Shown: positions 35,936-45,954 of the stretch, piece after piece
Layout: the number at the start of each line of letters is the position of its first letter
Numbering within the stretch: the stretch's first letter is position 1
DNA from: Pseudomonas fluorescens
GTDB lineage: Bacteria > Pseudomonadota > Gammaproteobacteria > Pseudomonadales > Pseudomonadaceae
Direction: 5' to 3'
Length of the DNA: 64,000 nucleotides
Assembly (NCBI RefSeq): GCF_000802965.1
Contig: NZ_JSAK01000001.1
Span: 1 to 64,000 of the forward strand
Notes under the pieces: generated by a model
Seen by the model: the letters and a program-made list of their open reading frames with translations, nothing else
Told to the model about the DNA's origin: nothing
Databases searched by the model: none
Translations under genes and position numbers: made by a program

Positions 35936-38689
35936 TCATGCATTGATCCGCGCCTGGGCCGCCAGGCGATTGATCGCCCGGTCGAGTTCTTCGAGTGCGC
36001 CGAAGGCTTTCGGGTCCTGTTGCTTGAGCAGGGTTTCGCTGCGTTGGCAGGCGGCGCGCAGTTGCGGAACGCCGCAATAGCGGGTGGCGCCGTGCAAGCG
36101 ATGAACCCGTTCAATCAAGGCATTGTGGTCGTTGCTTTGCTGGGCCTGGCGGATCGCTTCGCGGTCGGCTTCCAGTGAGGCCAGCAACATCGCCAACATG
36201 TCCGCCGCCAAATCAGCCTTGCCGGCGGCCAGGCGCAAGCCTTCTTCGTGATCGAGGACCTGCAACTCGTAGGCGCCAGCGTGGCTGTCGCCGGATCGTT
36301 CCGCACGCTGGTTGCGCAGCGCCAGGCCACTCCATTTCAGCACCACTTGCGCCAGTTGCCGCTCGCTGATTGGTTTGGTCAGGTAGTCATCCATGCCGCT
36401 TTGCAGCAAGGCGCGTTTTTCGTTGGCCATGGCGTGGGCGGTGAGGGCGACGATCGGCAGCGGCGTGCAATGCCGTTCGCTCTCCCACTGGCGGATCGCT
36501 TCGGTGCTCTGGCGTCCGTCCATGCCCGGCATTTGCACATCCATCAGCACCAGATCGAAGGTCTCGTTCTGCACCGCTTTAACCGCGGCGTAACCGCTTT
36601 CCACCGCCAGCACCTTGGCGCCCATGTCTTCGAGCAGGGTTTGCACCAGCAGCAGGTTGGCCGGGTTGTCGTCGACGCAAAGCACTTTCGGTGCACGGCT
36701 GGAAACCGGTTCGCCAGGTTCACTGCGTGGCTGGCGCGGGTTGACCAGATCGGACAGGGAACGTCGCAACTTGCGGGTACAGGCCGGCTTGGCCTGGAGC
36801 TGGCTGTGGGGATTGGGGACCGAGAGGTGAAACAGCGTCTGCTCCGTCGTCGGACACAGCACCAGTACTTTGCAGCCCAGGTGTTCGAGGTCCCAGATGT
36901 ACTGATTCAGACGCTCCGGCGGCATGTCGTTACTGGTTACGCCCAGTACCGCCAAGTCAATCGCCTGATCCGTCTGATGGGCAACGGTCACCCCATTGGT
37001 CAGGCTTTCCAGCGTATTGAACGGCGTGACGGCGAGGCCGCAGTCTTCCAATTGATGCTGTAACGCCTGGCGCGCCAGTTCGTGATTTTCCAGTACTGCC
37101 ACGCGACGGCCGAATAGAGGCGGGCCGGGCAGGTCTTCGGCGTCGTCGCGGGTTTTCGGCAGGCTCAGGCTGATCCAGAATTCCGAACCTTCGCCCGGCG
37201 TACTGTCGACACCGATTTCGCCGCCCATTTGCTCAATCAAACGCTTGGAAATCACCAGCCCAAGGCCGGTGCCGCCGGGTTGCCGGGACAGCGAGTTGTC
37301 GGCCTGGCTGAAGGCCTGGAACAGGGTGCGCACGTCCTGGCTGGACAGACCGATGCCGGTGTCCTGGATGCTGATGCGCAATTGCACGCTGTCTTCTTGT
37401 TCATCTTCGAGCATGGCTCGGGCGACGATGGTGCCTTCGCGGGTGAACTTGATCGCGTTGCTCACCAGGTTGGTGAGGATCTGCTTGAGGCGCAGCGGAT
37501 CGCCCACCAGCGACAACGGCGTGTCGCGATACACCAGGCTGACCAGCTCCAGCTGTTTGGCGTGGGCTGCCGGGGCGAGGATGGTCAGGGTGTCCTGGAG
37601 CAGGTCGCGCAGGTTGAATGGAATATGGTCGAGCACCAGTTTGCCGGCCTCGATTTTCGAGAAGTCGAGAATCTCGTTGATGATCCCGAGCAAGCTGTCG
37701 GCGGACTTTTCGATGGTGCCCAGATAATCGAGCTGGCGCGGGGTCAACTCGCTTTTTTGCAGCAGGTGGGTAAAGCCGAGAATGCCGTTTAGCGGCGTGC
37801 GAATTTCATGGCTCATGTTGGCGAGGAATTCGGATTTGATCCGGCTCGCCTCCAGCGCTTCCTTGCGCGCCAGGTCGAGTTCGATGTTCTGGATTTCGAT
37901 GGTTTCGAGGTTCTGGCGCACGTCTTCGGTGGCCTGGTCGATGCTGTGCTGCAACTCTTCCTGGGCATTTTGCAGGGTGCCGGCCATACGGTTGATGCCG
38001 GACGCCAATTCGTCCAGTTCCTGGCTGCCCAGCGGTGGCAGGCGGGTTTCCAGATGGCCGTCCTTGAGTTGGGCCACGGCTTGCTTGATCTGGCTCAGCG
38101 GGCGATTGATCGTGCGCCCCATGCGCAATGCCAGCAGCGCCGCGCCGCCCAATCCCGCGGCAATCATCAACAGGCTGGCAAACAGGCTGCGGTAACCGCG
38201 CAGCAGCATGCCGTTGTGGGACAGTTCGAGTTCGACCCAACCCAGCAGGCGGTCGGATTCATCGGGAATCACGTCACCGGCCAGATTGCGATGCTTGCCG
38301 AATACCGGCAGCAGGTAGCGCGTCGCATCACTGCCGCTTCGATGCAGCATCTGTGAATCGTCACCCAACGGTGGCTGATTGAGCATGGTGGGCCCGGCGT
38401 GGGCCAGTGGCGTGCGGTCCGGGGCGAGGAAAGTCACGGCGCGCACATCCGGTTGTTCGAGTGACTGGGTGGCAATGCGCTCCAGCAAATCGCTGTTTTT
38501 ATGCCCCATGGCTGGCGCAACCAAAGGGGCCAGTTGCTCGGCGATCATTTCGCCGCGCTGCATGAGTTGGGTTTGCAGGTCGGATTGCTGCATCCAGGTG
38601 AAATAGCCGCCCAAGACCAACGCCATCAGGCTGGTCGGCAGCAGGGTCAGCAACAACACGCGGCCTTTGATTCCCAGTTTCTTGAGCAC
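35936..38689 (-). CDS. gacS: Global regulatory hybrid sensor kinase GacS
   Basis: A 917-residue tripartite sensor kinase, the expected family length when the GTG at 38689 (AGGAGAAAGGC upstream) is used. TM1 about 10-30, periplasmic sensor to about 160, TM2 about 166-190, HAMP, HisKA with H294 (NMSHEIRTP), HATPase ([24 protein letters not shown]), a degenerate receiver-like segment about 525-640, a true receiver with D717 ([11 protein letters not shown]) and an Hpt domain with H863. GacS signals to GacA, raising small RNAs that relieve RsmA/RsmE repression of secondary metabolites and biofilm genes. No change to the key residues is visible. Confidence 0.97.
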   Translation of the reverse strand: MLKKLGIKGRVLLLTLLPTSLMALVLGGYFTWMQQSDLQTQLMQRGEMIAEQLAPLVAPAMGHKNSDLLERIATQSLEQPDVRAVTFLAPDRTPLAHAGPTMLNQPPLGDDSQMLHRSGSDATRYLLPVFGKHRNLAGDVIPDESDRLLGWVELELSHNGMLLRGYRSLFASLLMIAAGLGGAALLALRMGRTINRPLSQIKQAVAQLKDGHLETRLPPLGSQELDELASGINRMAGTLQNAQEELQHSIDQATEDVRQNLETIEIQNIELDLARKEALEASRIKSEFLANMSHEIRTPLNGILGFTHLLQKSELTPRQLDYLGTIEKSADSLLGIINEILDFSKIEAGKLVLDHIPFNLRDLLQDTLTILAPAAHAKQLELVSLVYRDTPLSLVGDPLRLKQILTNLVSNAIKFTREGTIVARAMLEDEQEDSVQLRISIQDTGIGLSSQDVRTLFQAFSQADNSLSRQPGGTGLGLVISKRLIEQMGGEIGVDSTPGEGSEFWISLSLPKTRDDAEDLPGPPLFGRRVAVLENHELARQALQHQLEDCGLAVTPFNTLESLTNGVTVAHQTDQAIDLAVLGVTSNDMPPERLNQYIWDLEHLGCKVLVLCPTTEQTLFHLSVPNPHSQLQAKPACTRKLRRSLSDLVNPRQPRSEPGEPVSSRAPKVLCVDDNPANLLLVQTLLEDMGAKVLAVESGYAAVKAVQNETFDLVLMDVQMPGMDGRQSTEAIRQWESERHCTPLPIVALTAHAMANEKRALLQSGMDDYLTKPISERQLAQVVLKWSGLALRNQRAERSGDSHAGAYELQVLDHEEGLRLAAGKADLAADMLAMLLASLEADREAIRQAQQSNDHNALIERVHRLHGATRYCGVPQLRAACQRSETLLKQQDPKAFGALEELDRAINRLAAQARINA

Positions 38690-38903
38690 GCCTTTCTCCT
38701 GCATCCAGCTATCTATAGGCCTGCACTAGCGTGCGGCACGCATCACTTGCGCAGTGTAGCGATTTGCATGCGGTCAATCTTCGTAAAATTGATGTCGTCA
38801 TTCGTCGGCCAATCCGGCACTTTTCCGTACTTTGCAAAGCGTGGGTTGCCCCAGGAGACGCAATCTTTAATAATCATTAACTGAGAATTAGTTGCAGATA
38901 GAT

Positions 38904-39623
38904 ATGACTCCCATCGCTGCCGGCCATCCCCGCATCCTCTCCATCGAAGACGACCTCGTACTCGGTGCCTATGTGCATGAGCATTTGGGCCGTAGCGGTT
39001 TTCAGGTGACCTGGTGCCAGAACGGCCAGGAAGGACTGGCCGCTGCCCGCCAGCAGGCCTTCGATGTGGTACTGATGGATATTCTGCTGCCGGGACTTGA
39101 CGGGCTGTCGGTGCTGACGCAATTGCGCCAGAGTCATTCGACGCCGGTGCTGCTGATGTCGGCGCTCGGTGCCGAGGCGGATCGTGTCAGCGGTTTTCAA
39201 CTGGGGGCCGACGATTACCTGCCCAAGCCTTTCAGCATGGTTGAGTTGCGGGTGCGCATCGAAGCGATCCTGCGCCGGGTCGCGCTCGACCGTCGGCCAA
39301 CAACGGCCGCGATGGTTCCGGCGGCGGACAGCCTGCGTTTCGACGATGAATGCTTTGACGTGATTTACGCAGGGCAGGCTGCCGGCCTGACTCGCAGCGA
39401 GTATCGATTGCTGGAAACCCTGAACCGCAACGACGACGAAGTGCTGAGCAAAGCCTTCCTTTATCAACATGTGCTGCAACGCGGCTACGCGGCCCATGAC
39501 CGCAGCCTGGACATGCATATCAGCCAGATTCGCCGCAAGCTCAAAGCCATCGACTACACCGAGCGGGAAGTGCGCACGGTGTGGGGCAAGGGTTACATCT
39601 TGAGCGCTGTCGATGAAATGTAA
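38904..39623 (+). CDS. OmpR-family response regulator (PirR-like)
   Basis: A 239-residue regulator. Receiver domain: IEDDLVLGAY, acceptor Asp in VVLMDILLPGLDGL, Lys in LPKPFS; winged helix: HDRSLDMHISQIRRKLKAIDYTEREVRTVWGKGYIL. Start set at the ATG 38904 (MTPIAAGHPR) because the only codon upstream is a TTG. By position beside gacS it corresponds to PA0929 (PirR), which with PirS controls a siderophore receptor in P. aeruginosa; here the receptor gene is not next to it. It overlaps its kinase gene by 11 bases. Confidence 0.88.
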   Translation: MTPIAAGHPRILSIEDDLVLGAYVHEHLGRSGFQVTWCQNGQEGLAAARQQAFDVVLMDILLPGLDGLSVLTQLRQSHSTPVLLMSALGAEADRVSGFQLGADDYLPKPFSMVELRVRIEAILRRVALDRRPTTAAMVPAADSLRFDDECFDVIYAGQAAGLTRSEYRLLETLNRNDDEVLSKAFLYQHVLQRGYAAHDRSLDMHISQIRRKLKAIDYTEREVRTVWGKGYILSAVDEM

Positions 39624-40959
39624 CTTGCCGGGCTGGCATTCGCTGTTCTGGAAGCTGGCATGCCTGTTGGTGGCGTTCTGTCTGCTGATGATCTGGCTGA
39701 GCTGGTCCTGGGGCCGCTACATGGAAGAGCGCAACCAGTTCCTGTCGGATGAGGCCCGAGGCACGCTGACGCGCTACGCCGCCGAAGCCGAACAGGCCTG
39801 GCAGCAGCGCCAGAGCGCCGGCATCGATGACTGGCTGCAGGGTATGCATCAGCGGGAAAAAGGCTGGGTCGGTGTCATCGGCGGGGATTTGCAGTCCCTG
39901 AGCAATCAAACGCTGACGGACAAGGAAATCGAACGCCTGACCTTCCTGCGTGGCCTGGATTGGCCCATCCACAAGAAAGGCCAGCCTTGGATGCGCGTGC
40001 CTTTCCCCCGCGACACTTCCGTCGGCAGCCTGGTCATCGAACTGCCCAAACGCTTTGTGCCCGGACAGTACCGGGTGTTCTGGCGCGTGATAACCAACGG
40101 CGTGATTCCCGGGCTGTTCACCTTGTTGTTGTGCGTGGGTTTGTATCGCTTGCTGGTGGTCCCGCTCAATACCCTGCGCGAACAGGCCAATGCCTGGCGT
40201 GCCGACCAGCTCAACGTGCGCCTTTCGCGTCGCACCACCAATCGTTCGGACGAGTTGGGCGAATTGGGCAGGGCGTTCGATCACATGTCCGAACGCCTGC
40301 AAACCACGGTGGCGTTGCAACAACAATTGCTGCGCGACCTGTCCCACGAATTACGTACGCCACTGAGTCGCCTGCGCGTGGCCAGTGAAAGCGAGCAAGG
40401 CCTGGACGCGTTGCGCGAGCGAATTGGTCGTGAGGTCGATGGTATGCAGCGGCTCGTCGAAGACACGTTGCAACTGGCCTGGCTTGATACCGAACGCACC
40501 CGATTGCCCGACGAAGCGATTCAGGTCGAGGCATTGTGGGAAATGCTCACGGAAAACGCCTGCTATGAAAGTTGCTGGCCAGAGGGGCAATTGCAGTGCT
40601 CGGTGGATGCGTCTTGCTGGGTGCGCGGGCATCTCAACACGCTGGCCCAGGCATTGGAAAACATGCTGCGTAACGCGATTCGCCATTCACCCAAGGGCGG
40701 CGTTGTCCATCTTGGCGGACGACGGGATGGCGACTATTGGCATCTGTGGCTGGAGGATCAGGGCGGTGGCGTAGCTGAAGCCGATCTGGAGCGAATTTTC
40801 CTGCCGTTTACCCGACTCGACGGCTCGAGACCGGGGGATGGTGGATTTGGCTTGGGGTTGAGCATTGCCAGGAATGCGGTGCGCCGGCAGGGTGGCAGTC
40901 TCAGTGCGGAGAATGGCGATAAAGGACTGCGTTTGAATATGCGCTTACTGGCTCATTAA
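39613..40959 (+). CDS. Membrane sensor histidine kinase (PirS-like)
   Basis: A 448-residue kinase. TM1 about 12-34, periplasmic loop to about 155, TM2 about 160-180 (VIPGLFTLLLCVGLYRLLVV), HAMP (NTLREQANAWRADQLNVRLSRRT), HisKA with H in RDLSHELRTPLSRLR and HATPase (ENMLRNAIRHSPKGG, EDQGGGVAEAD, GFGLGLSIARNA). The start overlaps the regulator gene. No PirA-type receptor gene follows; instead 150 bases of AT-rich DNA lead into an accessory patch. Confidence 0.88.
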   Translation: MKCNLPGWHSLFWKLACLLVAFCLLMIWLSWSWGRYMEERNQFLSDEARGTLTRYAAEAEQAWQQRQSAGIDDWLQGMHQREKGWVGVIGGDLQSLSNQTLTDKEIERLTFLRGLDWPIHKKGQPWMRVPFPRDTSVGSLVIELPKRFVPGQYRVFWRVITNGVIPGLFTLLLCVGLYRLLVVPLNTLREQANAWRADQLNVRLSRRTTNRSDELGELGRAFDHMSERLQTTVALQQQLLRDLSHELRTPLSRLRVASESEQGLDALRERIGREVDGMQRLVEDTLQLAWLDTERTRLPDEAIQVEALWEMLTENACYESCWPEGQLQCSVDASCWVRGHLNTLAQALENMLRNAIRHSPKGGVVHLGGRRDGDYWHLWLEDQGGGVAEADLERIFLPFTRLDGSRPGDGGFGLGLSIARNAVRRQGGSLSAENGDKGLRLNMRLLAH

Positions 40960-41136
40960 GCGCCTGTTTAATTGGAAATTGTAATGCTCTAGATTAATTC
41001 ACACATCTTTGTCAGATGCTTCCTACATAGTGAAATGGGTATCAGTAGGAAGTTTCCGAAAATTGTAGTGTGCTCTCAAGGCTCTTCAGTGATGGTCGAT
41101 ATTTAACTTGTGCTAAAAAACCAAGGAGAATCGTCC

Positions 41137-41658
41137 GTGAACATTACAATTAGAACGCCAGCTTTATCGATGCAGGCGGATGCTTATTTTATCAAGAACC
41201 CTCTGGAGACAAAAAACGCTTTTACAGTAACCAGCGCCAAGGATGCTGCTGATGTGTTGAGGTTGAAGGGTGAGGGTTTGATTGGTGATTTGAAAGAGTT
41301 GATAAGGGGGTACGATTTTACATCGATAAGTTCGAATGAGCTCGCGAGGATCGGTTTGAAGCTTCATGAAGTTGAATTGCTAGATGAGCATGCAATGTCT
41401 TTTTTTACGTCCGGAAATATGGCATTTGATAAAAATGGACATCAGACGCAAAAGGACGTCAAATTTAATGCGATCGCAATGTTCAATCAAATGTTGGGCG
41501 ATAACCGAGCTCTAGTCCGCGAATGGCCTATGTATGCTCAGCAAGAATCGTTCAGGATCGTGACCAAAGGGCTGGTGGGGGCAAACAAGGCCATCAATGC
41601 GCTTTTTTATTTTGCCAATTCAGATGGAAATGACCTGTCAGTCAGTATCAGAGCCTGA
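41137..41658 (+). CDS. Hypothetical protein, orphan
   Basis: A 173-residue protein I do not recognise. GTG start with AAGGAGAA upstream. No signal peptide, membrane segment or recognisable motif; predicted largely helical (LIGDLKELIRGYDFTSISSNELARIGLKLHEVELL). Codon use is noticeably more AT-rich than in the flanking genes, suggesting transfer. It faces a convergent gene across a hairpin. Confidence 0.6.
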   Translation: MNITIRTPALSMQADAYFIKNPLETKNAFTVTSAKDAADVLRLKGEGLIGDLKELIRGYDFTSISSNELARIGLKLHEVELLDEHAMSFFTSGNMAFDKNGHQTQKDVKFNAIAMFNQMLGDNRALVREWPMYAQQESFRIVTKGLVGANKAINALFYFANSDGNDLSVSIRA

Positions 41659-41663
41659 ATCAA

Positions 41664-41695
41664 CCGGTGCCCGAAAAAATATGATCGGGCACCGG
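41664..41695. terminator. Convergent hairpin
   Basis: CCGGTGCCCGA / TCGGGCACCGG, perfect eleven-base arms around a ten-base loop, five bases after the orphan gene's stop and before the convergent secreted-protein gene. T-run is weak on both sides. Confidence 0.65.
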
Positions 41696-41707
41696 CAACT
41701 GAATTGT

Positions 41708-42088
41708 TTATCGGGAATAACGTGTCGTGCCTGAGTATTGTTTATCGATGGAAGATTCGTTCTTGTGCCGGATTCTGTAGGTCCCCAGCTGTCCAAGGAT
41801 TGAAGCAGTATTGCCAGTGCCACCGGCGACTTGGGTCCAGGTAGAACCTGTTAGTCTGTCTATGTATAACTTCGGAGGGGAGCCAGCGCCGACGGCAGTA
41901 ATGGTGGACTGAATATTGGCCTGTCGACAACCATTTGCACTGGAAATATTAAATGGCCCATATGCAATGGCAGTCGAATTGGCTGGTACAGTACCGCTAT
42001 AAGTATCGCGAATATTTGTGCAAGCCGCAGAAGCGTGGTTGATGGCAAAGAGCATCCCTGCCAGAGAAAACGCGGTTAAAATCTTCAT
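41708..42088 (-). CDS. Small secreted protein of unknown function
   Basis: A 126-residue precursor: MKILTAFSLAGMLFAINHASA is a clear signal peptide, cleaved before ACTNIRD. The mature part (about 105 residues) is rich in Ser, Thr and Gly with two cysteines (ACTN and NGCRQ), probably one disulfide, and looks like a small beta fold. No family recognised. The start may instead be 12 bases upstream (MDTYMKIL). Low GC like its neighbour; convergent with it. Confidence 0.6.
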   Translation of the reverse strand: MKILTAFSLAGMLFAINHASAACTNIRDTYSGTVPANSTAIAYGPFNISSANGCRQANIQSTITAVGAGSPPKLYIDRLTGSTWTQVAGGTGNTASILGQLGTYRIRHKNESSIDKQYSGTTRYSR

Positions 42089-42181
42089 ATATGTATCCAT
42101 TTGTGGTGATAGCCAATTTGGCGATAATGGCGGAATAGCGGGAAACGCATATTTCGCGTTACAAAAGACTATGCCTGTCAC

Positions 42182-42446
42182 TTGCTGTGTACTAGTTCAT
42201 GCATGTCGCCATGCTTTGCGGGAAATTTCTGATAGAGCATTTTTTGATACAAAGGCAGTGTGTATATTTAGGGGTGCAATTGCATTGAAATCCAGTCATC
42301 TCGTACGTCGCACGCTGCCACTTTGTTTTGTGTTTTTGCCGGAGCCTTCTGGTGTTTTTGTGCGACTTTTCCTAAAGGGTATAGTCGGTAATTTAAAGCA
42401 GCTCTGACGGTTTAAGCTCGCGCTTTGACTATCGAGGGAGTTGGAC
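42182..42446. other. AT-rich intergenic stretch
   Basis: About 265 bases without a convincing gene or repeat between the secreted-protein gene and the DUF1016 gene. Its base composition is close to that of the two accessory genes beside it. Confidence 0.4.
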
Positions 42447-43469
42447 ATGAATGCATCCAGTGTTGTCGATAGCGCAAGCGTTGACCGTTTCGACGAAGTG
42501 CTTGCGCTGATTTACAGTTCCAGACAAAAGGCCATTCAAGCAGTCAATACGCAACTGATTGAGTTGTACTGGCAGGTCGGAGCCTATATCAGTCGCAAGC
42601 TGGAACAGGCCGAATGGGGCGATGCCGTGATCGGTCAACTGGCTGAGCATCTGGCTCAAACTCAGCCCGGGCTGCGTGGTTTTACCCGTTCGAATTTGTT
42701 CCGCATGCGCCAATTCTATGAGATCTATCGGGCTGAAGAAAAAGTCGCACCACTGGCGCGACAATTATCTTGGTCGCACAACCTGATCATCTTTGGCCAG
42801 AGCAAACACCCGGAAGAGCGCGAGTTTTACCTGCGTATGTCGGTTCAGGAGAAGTGGTCGAAACGTGAACTGGAGCGCCAATTCAAAGCAGCACTGTTCG
42901 AGCGCAGCGTGACCCAGCCAGCGAAAGTCTCAGCCGCGTTGAAACAAACCCACCCAGCAGCGCTGGATATATTCCGCGACGCTTACATGGTCGAGTTTCT
43001 CGGCCTTCCTGGCAGTCATGCCGAAACTGATTTGCACAAAGGGTTGTTAGCGCGCCTCAAGGAGTTCCTGATTGAGCTGGGCCGCGACTTCTGCTTCGTC
43101 GGTTCCCAATACCCCATACAAGTCGGCGGGCGTGACTTTGCCCTGGATCTGCTGTTTTTTCATCGTGGACTTAATTGTCTGGTGGTCATCGAACTCAAGG
43201 TCGGCCGTTTTGAACCGGAGTATTTGGGCAAGCTCGACTTTTATCTGGAAGCGCTCGATCGCGATGAGCGCAAGCCCCGCGAAAATCCGGCCATTGGCGT
43301 ACTGCTCTGTGCCAGCAAGGAGGACGAAGTGGTCGAGTACGCGCTTAACCGCAGCCTGTCGCCAGCGCTGATCGCTGAATACCAGGTCCAGCTACCGGAC
43401 AAACACTTATTGCAGGCCAAGCTTCATGAGTTCTATGCCTTGAACGTTGCACAAGCAGAAGACTGCTGA
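42447..43469 (+). CDS. DUF1016/YhcG-family PD-(D/E)xK nuclease-like protein
   Basis: A 340-residue protein. N-terminal domain about 10-150 (AVNTQLIELYWQVGAYISRKLE... GFTRSNLFRMRQFYEIYR... LSWSHNLIIFGQSKHPEEREFYLRMS) matches DUF1016-N. The C-terminal domain is PD-(D/E)xK-like: Asp in FALDLLFFH and ExK in VVIELKVGRF. GGGAG precedes the ATG. This family is scattered, often beside restriction or abortive-infection genes; here no such partner is adjacent. A DNA-processing role is inferred from the fold only. Confidence 0.85.
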   Translation: MNASSVVDSASVDRFDEVLALIYSSRQKAIQAVNTQLIELYWQVGAYISRKLEQAEWGDAVIGQLAEHLAQTQPGLRGFTRSNLFRMRQFYEIYRAEEKVAPLARQLSWSHNLIIFGQSKHPEEREFYLRMSVQEKWSKRELERQFKAALFERSVTQPAKVSAALKQTHPAALDIFRDAYMVEFLGLPGSHAETDLHKGLLARLKEFLIELGRDFCFVGSQYPIQVGGRDFALDLLFFHRGLNCLVVIELKVGRFEPEYLGKLDFYLEALDRDERKPRENPAIGVLLCASKEDEVVEYALNRSLSPALIAEYQVQLPDKHLLQAKLHEFYALNVAQAEDC

Positions 43470-43577
43470 TTCAGGGGCTTATTCCCATAAGCCATAAGCA
43501 TCACACTTTGCGTGATATGGCCTGCGAACGTTTGCCGGTATGATAGGCGCCCCCGCAGTCTGGATTGCGAATACGCC

Positions 43578-44480
43578 ATGACCTTGCAGTACCCAACCAT
43601 CGCCGATTGCGTCGGCAACACTCCGCTGGTCCGTTTGCAGCGCCTGCCCGGCGCCACCAGCAACACCCTTTTGCTCAAGCTCGAAGGGAACAACCCGGCG
43701 GGTTCGGTCAAGGACCGTCCGGCGCTGTCGATGATCACCCGCGCCGAACTGCGCGGGCAGATCCACGCCGGCGATACGCTGATCGAAGCGACTTCGGGTA
43801 ATACCGGCATCGCGCTGGCCATGGCCGCCGCGATCAAGGGTTACAAGATGATCCTGATCATGCCGGACAATTCCAGTGCCGAACGCAAGGCGGCCATGAC
43901 CGCCTACGGTTCCGAGCTGATTCTGGTCAGCCAGGAAGAGGGCATGGAAGGCGCCCGCGACCTCGCTCAGCGTATGGAAGCCGAAGGCCGCGGCAAGGTG
44001 CTGGATCAGTTCGCCAACGGTGACAACCCGCAAGCGCACTACACCACCACCGGCCCGGAAATCTGGCGCCAGACTGAAGGTACCATCACCCATTTCGTCA
44101 GTTCCATGGGCACCACTGGCACCATCATGGGCGTCTCGCGCTACTTGAAAGAGCAGAACGAGAACGTGCAGATCGTCGGCCTGCAACCGATGGAAGGCTC
44201 GGCGATTCCGGGCATCCGTCGCTGGCCTCAGGAATACCTGCCGAAGATCTACCAGGCTGATCGCGTAGACCGCATCGTCGACATGGCGCAAAGCGAAGCC
44301 GAGGACGTGACCCGACGCCTGGCGCGCGAAGAAGGTATTTTCTGCGGTGTGTCGTCAGGCGGTGCCGTGGCGGCGATGCTGCGTTTGTCCAAAGAAGTTG
44401 AAAACGCGGTGATCGTCGCGATCATCTGCGACCGTGGCGACCGTTACCTGTCGACCGGCATTTTCGACGCGCCCAACTGA
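43578..44480 (+). CDS. cysM: Cysteine synthase B (O-acetylserine sulfhydrylase)
   Basis: A 300-residue PLP enzyme making cysteine from O-acetylserine and sulfide or thiosulfate. PLP lysine in [15 protein letters not shown]; substrate loop [22 protein letters not shown]; phosphate loop [16 protein letters not shown]. Start set at [20 protein letters not shown], where the family begins. It overlaps rlmD by one base. Confidence 0.95.
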   Translation: MTLQYPTIADCVGNTPLVRLQRLPGATSNTLLLKLEGNNPAGSVKDRPALSMITRAELRGQIHAGDTLIEATSGNTGIALAMAAAIKGYKMILIMPDNSSAERKAAMTAYGSELILVSQEEGMEGARDLAQRMEAEGRGKVLDQFANGDNPQAHYTTTGPEIWRQTEGTITHFVSSMGTTGTIMGVSRYLKEQNENVQIVGLQPMEGSAIPGIRRWPQEYLPKIYQADRVDRIVDMAQSEAEDVTRRLAREEGIFCGVSSGGAVAAMLRLSKEVENAVIVAIICDRGDRYLSTGIFDAPN

Positions 44481-45832
44481 TGGCCAAGCACGAGAGAGGC
44501 CTGCGCTTCCAGCCCACCGGCGGAAGCAAGGCCCCGCAAATCCCGACCGGCAAAAAGCAGCGCCTGACCATCGAGCGCCTGGCGAATGACGGTCGCGGTA
44601 TCGCGTTTTTCGAAGGCCGTACCTGGTTCGTCATCGGCGCTTTGGCCGGTGAAGAAATCGAGGCGCGCGTGCTCGGCGCCCACGGCAAAGTGGTTGAGGC
44701 GCGTACCGAGCGCGTGTTCAAGACCAGCGAACTGCGCCGCCCGGCACCTTGTCCTCATGCCGGCCGCTGCGGCGGTTGCAGCGTGCAGCATCTGCCTCAC
44801 AACGAACAACTCGCCCTGAAACAGCGCATGCTCACCGAGCAATTGTCCAAGGTCGCCGGTGTCGAGCCTGAAGAATGGGCCGCACCATTGAGCGGTCCGG
44901 AATTCGCCTACCGCCGTCGCGCCCGTGTGGCCGTGCGCTGGGACATGAAGGCGAAGAAACTCGAAGTCGGTTTCCGCGCCGCCGGCAGCCAGGACATCGT
45001 TGGCATCGATGAATGCCCGGTGCTGGTCCAACCCTTGCAACCGATCATGAGCCGCTTGCCCGAGATGCTTCGGCGTTTGAGCAAACCTCAGGCGCTTGGT
45101 CACGTTGAATTGTTCAGCGGTTCGTCTCTGGCGGTTTTGCTGCGGCACATGGCGCCGTTGTCCGACAGTGACATGACCATCCTCAAGGATTTCTGCGCGT
45201 TCCATGAAGCCCAGTTGTGGCTGCACGGTGATGGTGAGCCATACCCGGTCAATGCCGAGCAGTCGTTGGGCTATCGCCTGGAACAGTGGGATCTGGAATT
45301 GGCGTACCGGCCGGGGGATTTCATTCAGGTCAATGCCGGGGTCAACGAAGCGATGGTGGCCCAGGCGCTGGACTGGTTGAAGCCGCAAGCCGATGAGCGC
45401 GTTCTAGATCTATTCTGTGGGTTGGGTAACTTTGCCCTGCCGCTGGCCAAAGCCGTTCGCGAGGTCGTGGCAGTGGAAGGTGTGCAGGTGATGGTCGATC
45501 GCGCTGCCGCGAACGCCGCTAGCAATAATCTGCATAACGCGACGTTTTTTCAGGCCGATTTATCCCAGCCTTTGTCCGACGCCGAATGGGCGCGCGAAGG
45601 CTTTTGTGCGGTACTCTTGGACCCACCGCGAGACGGTGCTTTCGAGGTCGTGCGCAAGCTGAAGTCCCTGGGCGCCGAACGGTTGGTGTATGTGTCGTGC
45701 AACCCTGCAACGCTGGCGCGCGATACCGTTGAATTGATCAAGCAGGGCTACCGGTTAAAACGTGCCGGGATTCTCGATATGTTTCCTCAAACGGCACATG
45801 TCGAAGCCATGGCGTTATTTGAAGCGAGCTAG
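44480..45832 (+). CDS. rlmD: 23S rRNA (uracil-1939 C5)-methyltransferase RlmD
   Basis: A 450-residue rRNA methyltransferase: N-terminal TRAM domain ([23 protein letters not shown]), four-cysteine iron-sulfur motif in [15 protein letters not shown] (plus the Cys in DECPVL), SAM-binding [14 protein letters not shown] and catalytic Cys in [13 protein letters not shown]. It sits in the conserved cysM-rlmD-relA order. Confidence 0.95.
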   Translation: MAKHERGLRFQPTGGSKAPQIPTGKKQRLTIERLANDGRGIAFFEGRTWFVIGALAGEEIEARVLGAHGKVVEARTERVFKTSELRRPAPCPHAGRCGGCSVQHLPHNEQLALKQRMLTEQLSKVAGVEPEEWAAPLSGPEFAYRRRARVAVRWDMKAKKLEVGFRAAGSQDIVGIDECPVLVQPLQPIMSRLPEMLRRLSKPQALGHVELFSGSSLAVLLRHMAPLSDSDMTILKDFCAFHEAQLWLHGDGEPYPVNAEQSLGYRLEQWDLELAYRPGDFIQVNAGVNEAMVAQALDWLKPQADERVLDLFCGLGNFALPLAKAVREVVAVEGVQVMVDRAAANAASNNLHNATFFQADLSQPLSDAEWAREGFCAVLLDPPRDGAFEVVRKLKSLGAERLVYVSCNPATLARDTVELIKQGYRLKRAGILDMFPQTAHVEAMALFEAS

Positions 45833-45954
45833 GATGCTCGTCTGGTCCGACTGGCCCGCCCGTGCAGCCGCGCACCAGCCCGACGTGGGCTCACAGGCAA
45901 CGAAGGTCAGCGATTTTGACGCATTGAATCTGCGTCGTAGGGAAGGTAAGCAAG

